From assembly GCA_002409745.1 (NCBI GenBank), contig DHOU01000003.1:42661-106660 (forward strand): DNA of 64,000 nt. Reading direction: 5' to 3'. Shown here piece by piece: positions 18,311 to 27,132 of the stretch. The position numbers and the translations under genes are program-made. Every line of letters starts with the position of its first letter. Position 1 is the first letter of the stretch. The DNA is from Bacteroidales bacterium UBA5382 (GTDB taxonomy: Bacteria > Bacteroidota > Bacteroidia > Bacteroidales > Dysgonomonadaceae). The notes under the pieces were generated by a model, which saw nothing but the letters and a program-made list of their open reading frames with translations, was not told where the DNA came from and did not search any database.

Positions 18311-20746
18311 ATGAATAAGATCACTTTTATAATCTGTTCGATAAGTCTTTTTGCGACGGTCTCTTTATTGGGGCAAGTTTCTTTTGGAAAGCCGGAAAAA
18401 ATAAATGAAGACTGGTTTTTTACACAGGACAATCCGGGGGATAAACCGATGTCTGAATTTAATGAATCCTCCTGGGACAAAGTAAATTTGCCACATGATT
18501 GGAGCATCAAAGAACAATTAAGTCCGACCTTAGCGAGTGCGACGGGTTACCTTCCGGGCGGTATAGGATGGTATGGAAAAGTGTTGACTATTCCGGAGGA
18601 CAAGCAGGGAAATAAAGTCTATATTTATTTTGAAGGAGTTTATAACCGCAGTGAAGTATTTATAAACGGACAATCACTTGGTAAACGCCCAAACGGTTAT
18701 GTCTCGTTTATGTATGATGTTACTCCATATATAAAATACGGAGAAGATAATTTTGTAAATGTGCGTGTTGATCATAGCCGATACGCCGATTCAAGATGGT
18801 ATACCGGATCGGGGATTTATCGAAATGTATGGCTCGTATACGCTCATCCGGTACACATTACGCAATGGGGAGTTTATGCCCATCCGGTAGTGGACAAAAA
18901 TAAAGGTATTCTTAAAGTGGAAGTTGAAATAGAGAATGGAACATCAGTCGCAACCGACGTGACTATATTGAATGAATTATTTGCTCCGGATGGTAAAAGA
19001 GTGGCAAATAATTCCAAAACAATATCTCTAAACTCAGGCGATAAAAGTAAAATAAACGCGGACCTTTTCGTAAGTAAACCGCTGCTTTGGGAAATCACCG
19101 ATCCCATTATTTATACGCTTAAAACAACTGTTTTGAAAGATAAAAAGGCTATTGATCAAACAGAGGTTATCACAGGATTCCGAACTTTTAAATTTGATCC
19201 GGATAAAGGTTTCGCTTTAAATGGTGAATGGATGAAAATAAAGGGTGTTTGCATTCATCATGATGCGGGAGTATTGGGCGCGGCTGTTCCCGATCAAGTG
19301 TGGAAAGAACGGTTGCTTACCTTAAAAGAGATAGGTTGCAACGCTATACGCACGAGTCACAATCCCCAAGCACCGGCTCTTTATAGGTTATGTGATGAAT
19401 TAGGCATGTTGGTGCTAAACGAAATGTACGATGAATGGGAATTTCCTAAAAGAAAGTGGATAAAGGGATGGAATGTGGGTACACCCGGCTTTCAGGGATC
19501 TTATGATTTTTTTGATGAATGGGGAGAGCGAGATTTAGCCGATATTGTTCGCCGTGATCGGAATCATGTCTCTGTATTTGCATGGAGTATAGGCAATGAA
19601 GTGGATTATCCCAACGATCCTTATTCACATCCGGTGCTTGACGGAGGAAGAGATACCGGATTTACGCAGGCTATTTTTGGAGGATATAAAAAAGAGGCTC
19701 CGGATGCGATGCGATTAGGGGAGATTTCGAAACGTTTGGTTGCTGTGGTAAAGAAATACGACACTTCTCGCCCGACAACTGCCGGATTGGCTGGTGTAGC
19801 GATGTCTAATGAGACTGAATATCCGAATGCATTGGATATTGTCGGCTATAATTATACTGAAAATCTATATGAAACTGATCACCGAAAATATCCGAATCGC
19901 ATTATTTATGGTAGTGAGAATCGTCATGATATGGCCGCATGGAAGGCGGTAAGGGATAAGGACTATATATTTGGCCAATTCTTATGGACGGGCATTGATT
20001 ATTTAGGTGAATCGGGGCAATGGCCGTCACGTGGATTTTATTCAGGATTACTTGATTTTGCCGGTTTTATGAAACCTCGCGGTTATTTTCGACAATCATT
20101 ATGGTCAAATAAGCCTATGATTTATATCGGGACCTATCCTTTTCATAAAGAGGAAAAAGAGAAATATCTTTCGCAGGACGCTTATTCAATTTGGAATTAT
20201 CATGAAGGGGACGGCATTCGTGTTGTTTGTTATACAAACATGCCCAAAGCTCGTCTTGAATTAAATGGGCAAATAATAGGGGAAGTCAAACAAAAGGATG
20301 ATAATACAGGCATTATTTATTGGGAGGTACCTTATCGGGAGGGAAAGTTAGAAGCCGTGGGAATCGATCAATATGGAAAAGAGGCTTGCCGATATGCAAT
20401 TCACTCGTCAGGTCGTCCTTATGCCATTATCGTTCAGGATGCAGTTAAAGAACTATCGAATGACAAGAACATGGGAAAGATAGTGCTTCAGGTAGTAGAT
20501 GAGAACGGAATCCCTGTAATGCTTGCGGATGATGAAATAACTTGTAAGATACAAGGTCCGGTTAAATTATTAGGAATGGAAGCAAGCAATAATTCGGATA
20601 TGAGCGACTATACCGACAACAAACATCGGGTATTTCATGGAAGAATAGTAGTATATATTCAATCGGAGAAAAAAGAGGGAGATGCAATAATTGAATTTAC
20701 GACTCCTTGGCTGAAAGGAACCAAAGTTGAAGTCAACGTAAAATAG
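18311..20746 (+). CDS. Glycoside hydrolase family 2 (beta-galactosidase or related)
   Basis: An 811-residue periplasmic enzyme with a signal peptide (MNKITFIICSISLFATVSLL). The N-terminal sugar-binding domain (VNLPHDWSI, GGIGWYGK) is followed by the immunoglobulin-like domain and the TIM barrel with IRTSHNPQAPALY, the acid/base Glu in AWSIGNEVDYP and the nucleophile Glu in IIYGSENRH. C-terminal DUF4982/Ig-like modules complete the usual architecture. In this context beta-galactosidase is most likely, but GH2 also contains glucuronidases and mannosidases. Last of the AT-rich part of the locus. Confidence 0.9.
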   Translation: MNKITFIICSISLFATVSLLGQVSFGKPEKINEDWFFTQDNPGDKPMSEFNESSWDKVNLPHDWSIKEQLSPTLASATGYLPGGIGWYGKVLTIPEDKQGNKVYIYFEGVYNRSEVFINGQSLGKRPNGYVSFMYDVTPYIKYGEDNFVNVRVDHSRYADSRWYTGSGIYRNVWLVYAHPVHITQWGVYAHPVVDKNKGILKVEVEIENGTSVATDVTILNELFAPDGKRVANNSKTISLNSGDKSKINADLFVSKPLLWEITDPIIYTLKTTVLKDKKAIDQTEVITGFRTFKFDPDKGFALNGEWMKIKGVCIHHDAGVLGAAVPDQVWKERLLTLKEIGCNAIRTSHNPQAPALYRLCDELGMLVLNEMYDEWEFPKRKWIKGWNVGTPGFQGSYDFFDEWGERDLADIVRRDRNHVSVFAWSIGNEVDYPNDPYSHPVLDGGRDTGFTQAIFGGYKKEAPDAMRLGEISKRLVAVVKKYDTSRPTTAGLAGVAMSNETEYPNALDIVGYNYTENLYETDHRKYPNRIIYGSENRHDMAAWKAVRDKDYIFGQFLWTGIDYLGESGQWPSRGFYSGLLDFAGFMKPRGYFRQSLWSNKPMIYIGTYPFHKEEKEKYLSQDAYSIWNYHEGDGIRVVCYTNMPKARLELNGQIIGEVKQKDDNTGIIYWEVPYREGKLEAVGIDQYGKEACRYAIHSSGRPYAIIVQDAVKELSNDKNMGKIVLQVVDENGIPVMLADDEITCKIQGPVKLLGMEASNNSDMSDYTDNKHRVFHGRIVVYIQSEKKEGDAIIEFTTPWLKGTKVEVNVK

Positions 20747-20908
20747 AATTTGAGTATTCGTTTGATCCCTCACGGTTCCGGCTCTTTCTTTTAATGTATT
20801 ACGCGGGAAGTGATAGTATTATATGATAGCCGCATTGCGGGATAGAAGAAAAGGGAGGGGAACACAAAGAGACAGACGAAAACAACGGATTAACGATAAA
20901 TAAAAAAG

Positions 20909-22882
20909 ATGAATAAAAGAAAACTCAACTGGTTAATAATAGGTCTTATCTGCGTCACCTTTGCAAAAGCACAGGTAAAAACGCAATTGGACGCGGTGAC
21001 GCAAGACAAAATCGTGTGCGGGGTGCAGCAACCCGAATCGGAAAATTCGCAAACGGGCGCTTTTGAAGATACGTACGCAGGATATTTATTCGCCTACTTT
21101 ACCGGAAACAATGTGGATGGGGAAGCGGTACGGTATGCCGTCAGTTACGACGGATACAACTATTATGCGTTGAATGAGAACCGCCCCGTGATCGATTCAA
21201 AGAAAATCAGCTCGACCGGCGGAGTAAGAGATCCGCATATTTTGAGAGACCAAGACGGCCGGACGTTTTACATGGTCCTTACCGACATGACCGCCTCCAA
21301 GGGGTGGGACTCGAACCGTGCGATGGTCCTGCTCAAGTCGTCCGACCTGATTCATTGGACTTCCAGCATCATCAACATCCAACAGAAATATTCCGGCCAG
21401 GAAGACCTCAAACGGGTGTGGGCGCCGCAAACCATCTTCGATCCGGAAGCCGGCAAATACATGGTATACTGGTCGATGAAACATGGCGATGGCCCCGATA
21501 TCATTTATTACGCTTATACCAATGAGCAATTTACCGGCCTGGAAGGCGAGCCGGAGCCGTTGTTCCTTCCGCAAAATGGAAAGTCGTGTATCGACGGCGA
21601 TATCATCCTCAAGGACGGGTTGTTCTATATGTTTTATAAAACCGAAGGGCACGGCAACGGAATAAAGCTGGCCACCACCCGGTCGCTCACCTCCGGACAA
21701 TGGACGGAGCACGACGATTATAAACAACAAACCGCCGATGCCGTGGAAGGTTCCGGCGTATTCAAACGCATCGGTTCCGATAAATACATTCTGATGTACG
21801 ACGTATATGGGAAAGGAAAGTATCAGTTTACGGAAAGTTACGATTTGGAAAACTTCCGTGTGATCGACCATGAAATATCGATGGATTTCCATCCACGCCA
21901 CGGATCGATCATCCCCATTACCCAACCCGAACTGGACGGACTGCTAAAGAAATGGGGCAAGCCCGGTAAAACAGGCCCGGCTATTTCCAATCCCGTCTTA
22001 AAGGGATTCTTCGCCGATCCCGATGTGCTTTATTCCCACAAAACCGATAAATACTACATCTATCCCACCAGCGACGGTTACACCGGCTGGTCGGGGACTT
22101 ACTTTAAAACTTTTTCTTCGGACGACCTGACCGAATGGAAAGACGAAGGGATTATCCTCGATCTTAATACGGACGTCTCATGGGCCGACCGAAACGCATG
22201 GGCGCCATGCATCATCGAAAAGAAAACGCCGGGCGGATACAAGTATTACTATTATTTTACGGCAGCGCAAAAGATAGGCGTGGCAGTGGCTGATGATCCC
22301 GCCGGACCGTTTACCGATTCGGGAAAGCCGCTGATCGATTTCAGGCCGCAAGGAGTACGCGGCGGGCAAGAAATCGATCCCGAAGTGTTTTGCGATCCGG
22401 TCACCGGCAAAAACTATCTTTATTGGGGCAACGGTTATATGGCCGTGGCGGAACTCAACGACGACATGATCTCAATCAGGAAAAATACGGTTAAGGTGAT
22501 GACGCCCGACAATACTTTCCGCGAAGCGATCCATGTGTTTTTCAGAAACGGAACCTATTATTTCCTGTGGTCCGAAGACGATACGCGCAGCGAAAATTAC
22601 CGTGTGCGGTATGCCATGGCAAAGTCTCCCGCCGGCCCCTTGACTATTCCGGAGGATAACTTGATCCTGTCGAAAAAACCGGAAGAAGGGATTTACGGAA
22701 CCGGGCACAATTCTACCGTAAAGCGCCCCGGAAAAGACGAATGGTACATCGTTTATCACCGCTTTTACCGTCCCGACGGCATCCGGATGGGCGAAGCCGC
22801 CGGATATCACCGAGAAGTGTGTATCGACAAAATGAATTTCAGGGCCGACGGCACGATTATACCTGTCGTTTCCACGCCGTAG
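20909..22882 (+). CDS. Double-domain glycoside hydrolase family 43 protein
   Basis: 657 residues with a signal peptide (cleavage near FAKAQ). There are two five-bladed beta-propellers in tandem. The first (about 30-330) has Asp in GGVRDPHI, Asp in CIDGDII and Glu in AVEGSGVF; the second (about 345-657) has Asp in FADPDVLY, Asp in EIDPEVF and Glu in FREAIHVF. Both appear to keep the three GH43 acidic residues, so both may be active. Likely arabinofuranosidase and/or exo-beta-1,3-galactanase. It is separated from GH2 by a 162-bp gap without an obvious terminator. Its codons are clearly GC-richer than those of the preceding PUL genes. Confidence 0.88.
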   Translation: MNKRKLNWLIIGLICVTFAKAQVKTQLDAVTQDKIVCGVQQPESENSQTGAFEDTYAGYLFAYFTGNNVDGEAVRYAVSYDGYNYYALNENRPVIDSKKISSTGGVRDPHILRDQDGRTFYMVLTDMTASKGWDSNRAMVLLKSSDLIHWTSSIINIQQKYSGQEDLKRVWAPQTIFDPEAGKYMVYWSMKHGDGPDIIYYAYTNEQFTGLEGEPEPLFLPQNGKSCIDGDIILKDGLFYMFYKTEGHGNGIKLATTRSLTSGQWTEHDDYKQQTADAVEGSGVFKRIGSDKYILMYDVYGKGKYQFTESYDLENFRVIDHEISMDFHPRHGSIIPITQPELDGLLKKWGKPGKTGPAISNPVLKGFFADPDVLYSHKTDKYYIYPTSDGYTGWSGTYFKTFSSDDLTEWKDEGIILDLNTDVSWADRNAWAPCIIEKKTPGGYKYYYYFTAAQKIGVAVADDPAGPFTDSGKPLIDFRPQGVRGGQEIDPEVFCDPVTGKNYLYWGNGYMAVAELNDDMISIRKNTVKVMTPDNTFREAIHVFFRNGTYYFLWSEDDTRSENYRVRYAMAKSPAGPLTIPEDNLILSKKPEEGIYGTGHNSTVKRPGKDEWYIVYHRFYRPDGIRMGEAAGYHREVCIDKMNFRADGTIIPVVSTP

Positions 22883-22936
22883 TATCCGACGTAAGGGAGC
22901 TGATAATCGACAACTATATCAACATTATAATAAAGG

Positions 22937-25270
22937 ATGAAGAAAATTATTTTATGGACGGTTGCCTTAGCGCTGTTATTAGCCGGCTGCCGGAACGAAA
23001 AAGGAAAGTTCGAAGTCGGACAAAAAACATTCCTGCTCAATGATGCGCCCTTTGTGGTAAAGGCGGCGGAGATCCATTATCCCCGTATCCCGCGGGAATA
23101 TTGGGAGCATCGTATCCGAATGTGCAAGGCGTTGGGCATGAATACGATCTGCCTATATATCTTTTGGAATATCCACGAACAGGAAGAGGGTAAATTCGAT
23201 TTCTCCGGCAACAACGACGTGGCGGCCTTTTGCCGCTTGGCTCAAAAGCACGGTATGTATGTAATCGTACGCCCCGGTCCCTATGTGTGCGCCGAATGGG
23301 AAATGGGCGGACTGCCCTGGTGGCTGCTCAAGAAAAAGGATATCCGGCTACGCGATAACGATCCTTACTTTTTGGAACGTACCCGCCTGTTCATGAACGA
23401 AGTGGGCAAACAACTCAAAGATTTGCAGATAACCAAAGGCGGGAATATCATCATGTTCCAAGTGGAAAACGAGTACGGGGCATATGGAACCAATAAGGAA
23501 TACATCGCCAATATTCGCGATATCGTCAAGGAAGCCGGACTGGCTGAAGTGCCGCTTTTTCAATGCGATTGGAACTCGAATTTCGAAAATAATGCGCTCG
23601 ATGATTTGGTATGGACCATCAACTTCGGGGCCGGAACGAACATCGACGACCAGTTTAAACGATTGAAGGAATTGCGCCCCGAAACGCCCTTGATGTGCAG
23701 CGAATTCTGGTCGGGTTGGTTCGATCACTGGGGCGCTCCCCACGAAACCCGAAGCGCTGAAAGTTTGGTTGCAGGCTTAAAGGAAATGCTCGATCAGAAC
23801 ATCTCTTTTAGCCTCTACATGACGCATGGGGGAACCAGCTTCGGCCATTGGGGAGGCGCCAACTTTCCCAATTTCTCTCCCACCACCACCTCTTACGATT
23901 ACGACGCGCCTATCAACGAATACGGCCGCGTAACGCCCAAGTTCTTCGAGGTGCGCCGCTTGTTGGAGCAATATCTGCCGCAAGGCGAACAACTTCCTCC
24001 CATACCCGATTCCATCCCCGCTATCGCCGTCCCCGAATTTGAATTGAATGAAACCGCCCGTTTATTCGACAATCTTCCCGACCCGGTGGCAAGCGAGGAT
24101 ATCCGGCCCATGGAATTTTTCGATCAGGGATGGGGCAGCATCTTGTACCGTACGAAATTAAAAACTTCCGGCTTGAAGCAAACGCTGGCGATCACCGAGG
24201 CGCACGATTGGACGCAGGTCTTCCTGAACGGCGAAAAGATAGCCACACTCAGCCGGTTAAAAGGAGAGAGTTCCGTGGTGCTTCCCGCTTTAAAAGACGG
24301 GGATGTGCTCGATATTTTGGTGGAAGCCATGGGGCGCATGAATTTCGGTAAAGGAATTTACGACTGGAAAGGAATCACCGAAAAAGTCGAGCTTATTTCG
24401 GAAAACGGCGTCACGGAGTTAAAAGGGTGGGAGGTGTTCAGCTTCCCGGTCGATTACGCGTTTTCGAAAAACAAGGATTACCGTAAAGAGGCGAATCCCG
24501 GGGGCCATCCGGCTTACTATCGCGGTACCTTTAAGTTGGATGAAACCGGCGACACCTTCCTCGATATGAGCCGGTGGAGCAAAGGCATGGTATGGGTCAA
24601 CGGAAAAGCCATCGGCCGTTACTGGCATATCGGGCCGCAGCAGGCTTTGTACGTGCCGGGATGCTGGCTCAAAAAGGGCGGGAACGAAGTCATCGTGCTT
24701 GATTTGGGCGGCCCCGAAGAAACCCGCTTAAAGGGATTGCGTGAACCCATCCTGGATGTCCTTTCGCTGAAAGGATCGGCCTATGCGCACCGTAAAACGG
24801 GTGAAAACCTCGACCTGAGCGCCGAAAATCCCGCTCACACCGGCTCGTTCGACGCCGGCAACGGATGGCAGCACGTCAAATTCGGAAAGACGCAGGTTAT
24901 CCGCTATTTTTGTCTGGAATCGCTGAACACGCACGGGGGCGATCCGTACGCCTCCATAGCCGAACTGGAATTGTCGGGCGAAGACGGAAAACCTGTTTCA
25001 CGCCAACACTGGAAAGTGGTGTATGCCGACAGCGAAGAAACCAACGATGCCAATAACATCGCTTCCAACGTCTTCGACTTGCAGGAATCGACCTTCTGGC
25101 ATACCGGTTACTCTACGATCGCCCCGCCGCATCCCCATCAAATCGTCATCGATCTGGGAGAAGACAAAGCCATCGGCGGATTTTCGTATCTTCCCCGCCC
25201 CGAATCGGGCAAGCCGGGAATGATCAAAGATTATAAAGTGTATGTAAAGAAATCACCTTTTAAACTATAA
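22937..25270 (+). CDS. Glycoside hydrolase family 35 beta-galactosidase with C-terminal F5/8-type module
   Basis: A 777-residue lipoprotein (lipobox LAGC). The GH35 barrel has HYPRIPREYWEHRI, GPYVCAEWEMGGLPWWLL, acid/base Glu in FQVENEYGAYG and nucleophile Glu in MCSEFWSGWFDHWG. Galactose-binding-like beta domains follow (about 400-600, with GMVWVNGKAIGRYWHIGPQQ). The last 150 residues look like a discoidin (F5/8 type C) carbohydrate-binding module (ESTFWHTGYS near its end). It releases terminal beta-galactose. GC-rich like the GH43 gene, 54 bp downstream of it. Confidence 0.93.
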   Translation: MKKIILWTVALALLLAGCRNEKGKFEVGQKTFLLNDAPFVVKAAEIHYPRIPREYWEHRIRMCKALGMNTICLYIFWNIHEQEEGKFDFSGNNDVAAFCRLAQKHGMYVIVRPGPYVCAEWEMGGLPWWLLKKKDIRLRDNDPYFLERTRLFMNEVGKQLKDLQITKGGNIIMFQVENEYGAYGTNKEYIANIRDIVKEAGLAEVPLFQCDWNSNFENNALDDLVWTINFGAGTNIDDQFKRLKELRPETPLMCSEFWSGWFDHWGAPHETRSAESLVAGLKEMLDQNISFSLYMTHGGTSFGHWGGANFPNFSPTTTSYDYDAPINEYGRVTPKFFEVRRLLEQYLPQGEQLPPIPDSIPAIAVPEFELNETARLFDNLPDPVASEDIRPMEFFDQGWGSILYRTKLKTSGLKQTLAITEAHDWTQVFLNGEKIATLSRLKGESSVVLPALKDGDVLDILVEAMGRMNFGKGIYDWKGITEKVELISENGVTELKGWEVFSFPVDYAFSKNKDYRKEANPGGHPAYYRGTFKLDETGDTFLDMSRWSKGMVWVNGKAIGRYWHIGPQQALYVPGCWLKKGGNEVIVLDLGGPEETRLKGLREPILDVLSLKGSAYAHRKTGENLDLSAENPAHTGSFDAGNGWQHVKFGKTQVIRYFCLESLNTHGGDPYASIAELELSGEDGKPVSRQHWKVVYADSEETNDANNIASNVFDLQESTFWHTGYSTIAPPHPHQIVIDLGEDKAIGGFSYLPRPESGKPGMIKDYKVYVKKSPFKL

Positions 25271-25381
25271 TTTTTAACTATAAGAAGATAAAAAAGAGTA
25301 CACTATCGGCTACTTTATTTATTTGTTTCCTGATTTAATTTATTTTCACACAGGCATGATGCTTTATATGCCTAACTTTAT

Positions 25382-25389
25382 TACCTTTG
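25382..25389 (+). promoter_or_regulatory. Putative -7 box (TACCTTTG) for the SPOR lipoprotein gene
   Basis: TACCTTTG, 48 bp before the ATG. A TTTA near 25363 could be part of a poor -33 region. Confidence 0.45.
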
Positions 25390-25437
25390 CATAATTAATA
25401 AGCAATAGATACAAACTCATATAAATACTCAACACAG

Positions 25438-25950
25438 ATGAAAAAAATTTATTTCGCTTTAGCATTCATTGGCCTATTGGTCTTAGGCACTTCTTGCAAG
25501 CCTAAACAAAGCGCTTATAAACAAGTATATGAAGCTGCCAAAGAAAGAGAATTGCAAGAAACCGCTTCACAGCCTACCACCGTGGTGAAAGAAGCTGCGC
25601 CGCTACCTCCGGTAGAAGTTTCGGTGAGAAAAGAAAAAGTGGAACCCGTATACGCTACCGATGCTGCAGGTCTTAAACGATACAGCGTGGTAATTGCTTC
25701 CTTAAGCGTGAAGTTAAACGCCGAATCCCTCAAATCAAGAATGGAAAATGAAGGATACCCGGTGATTTTGGCGCAAAACGAACAAGGAATGTACCGCGTC
25801 ATTGTAGCTAGCTACGACGACAAGGATTCGGCCGTTGCTAAACGTCACGAAATACACCAACGTTATGCCGCATTGGGAAATACCGACTATTTAAGAAAAA
25901 CGTACGGCGTTCCCTTTAACGACTTGTGGATACTCGAAAGACAGTATTGA
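25438..25950 (+). CDS. SPOR-domain lipoprotein
   Basis: 170 residues. A lipoprotein signal (MKKIYFALAFIGLLVLGTSC) is followed by a short Pro/Val-rich linker and a SPOR domain (about residues 80-155: YSVVIASLSVKLNAESLKSR and GMYRVIVASYDDKDSA). SPOR domains bind glycan strands stripped of stem peptides at sites of division. Monocistronic, with its own promoter and a strong terminator just downstream. A housekeeping gene typical of Bacteroidales, marking the right edge of the PUL. Confidence 0.9.
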   Translation: MKKIYFALAFIGLLVLGTSCKPKQSAYKQVYEAAKERELQETASQPTTVVKEAAPLPPVEVSVRKEKVEPVYATDAAGLKRYSVVIASLSVKLNAESLKSRMENEGYPVILAQNEQGMYRVIVASYDDKDSAVAKRHEIHQRYAALGNTDYLRKTYGVPFNDLWILERQY

Positions 25951-25974
25951 TAGACGGTTTTTAAACAATATGGA

Positions 25975-26004
25975 AGCTACCCTGTTATAGGGGTGGCTTT
26001 TTTT
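25975..26004 (+). terminator. Intrinsic terminator after the SPOR gene
   Basis: A stem from AGCTACCC to GGGGTGGCT (25975-25998, with one G-T pair) followed by seven T. It ends 13 bp before the next coding start. Confidence 0.8.
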
Positions 26005-26017
26005 GTGGGAATGAATT

Positions 26018-26833
26018 ATGATCGTTCGTTTTTTAGGTACGGGAACGTCTACGGGTGTCCCTCAAATAGGATGTAATTGTCGCGTATGCCGCTCTTCCGA
26101 TGAAAAAGATAAGCGGTTGCGCTCTTCTGTACGAATCGAAGTCGATGGAAAGGTTTTTTTAATCGATTGTACTCCGGATTTCCGGCAACAAATGATGCCG
26201 TTACCGTTTACAAAAATTGATGGGGTGTTGTTCACTCACGAGCATTACGATCACGTGGGCGGCATCGACGACTTAAGACCTTTTTCTCGCTTTGGGTCTA
26301 TCGAGTTGTATATGGAACAGCGGGTGGAAGAAGCACTCTATCAACGTATGCCTTATTGCTTTGCCGAACATAAATATGAAGGGGTGCCCGATTTGAAAAT
26401 TCATCGCATCGATGATACGCTTTCTCCTTTTTATATCGGCGACACGCCAATTATCCCCCTCCGGGCATTACATTACCATCTTCCAATATTGGGATTCAGA
26501 ATACATAATTTCGCCTATTTAACCGATGTGAAAAGCATTCCGGATGAGGAGTTTTCGAAATTGAAAGAGTTGGAAATACTTGTGGTAAGCGCCTTGAGGA
26601 AACAAGAGCACGTATCACATCAAAATCTGGCGCAAGCAATAAGGGTGGCTGAAAGAGTAGGGGCCAAACATACTTTTTTCACCCATATCAGTCACGATAT
26701 GGGACTACATGCTGAAGTCGAGACGGAATTACCCTCTTTCGCTTCTCTTGCTTATGACGGATTAGAGCTAGAGATACTAGATGCTTATTCGGCTAATTTA
26801 GATAACGGTAAAAAAACTTCCGGTAAAATGTAG
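26018..26833 (+). CDS. MBL-fold metallohydrolase (PhnP/YycJ-like)
   Basis: 271 residues. The start FLGTGTSTGVPQIGCNCRVC (the CNC-x2-C segment is typical of PhnP-like enzymes) is followed by the zinc motif HEHYDHVGGIDD, later HYHLPILGFR, YLTDV and a C-terminal HISHDMGLHAE. The metal ligands are complete. Probably a phosphodiesterase or cyclic phosphate hydrolase of the cytoplasm; the true substrate is not known. Start at 26018 (MIVRFLG) gives the canonical N-terminus. Confidence 0.88.
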   Translation: MIVRFLGTGTSTGVPQIGCNCRVCRSSDEKDKRLRSSVRIEVDGKVFLIDCTPDFRQQMMPLPFTKIDGVLFTHEHYDHVGGIDDLRPFSRFGSIELYMEQRVEEALYQRMPYCFAEHKYEGVPDLKIHRIDDTLSPFYIGDTPIIPLRALHYHLPILGFRIHNFAYLTDVKSIPDEEFSKLKELEILVVSALRKQEHVSHQNLAQAIRVAERVGAKHTFFTHISHDMGLHAEVETELPSFASLAYDGLELEILDAYSANLDNGKKTSGKM

Positions 26834-26934
26834 CGTTGCGATGTATCGAATATTGGTCCTTGATTATTAGAATCATAACATTTTCATCTTTCACGGACTC
26901 TTTCGAGATATGGGAGCATTTCGTTTTTTTAACC

Positions 26935-26954
26935 AAATGCAGCGCAGCATTTTT
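26935..26954 (+). terminator. Possible terminator after the MBL gene
   Basis: AAATGC (26935-26940) and GCATTT (26947-26952) form a 6-bp stem with a 6-nt loop and short T tail. The rest of the 300-bp gap 26834-27132 holds a promoter box and a leader, and no convincing gene. Confidence 0.4.
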
Positions 26955-26999
26955 GCCCACTTTTCCGTCATGCTTATTAAAAAGGACAAATATTGTTGC

Positions 27000-27007
27000 T
27001 ATATTTG
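27000..27007 (+). promoter_or_regulatory. Putative -7 box (TATATTTG) for the W/Y-rich protein gene
   Basis: TATATTTG 126 bp before the ATG at 27133, implying a leader of about 120 nt. The -33 region is weak. Confidence 0.45.
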
Positions 27008-27132
27008 TGCTGTTGTGCGAAAAAAACAGGCTAATAATAGTTTACACGGTTAAACGGTAACATCCATTTTTAGTCTTACGTATTGATTAAGCAAAAAATT
27101 CAACTAAACGAAATAAATATAGGGAGAAAACT

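Noticed and set aside
26836..27060. 74-codon frame after the MBL gene
   Set aside because: TTG start, no ribosome site, no family, and it overlaps a hairpin and promoter box.
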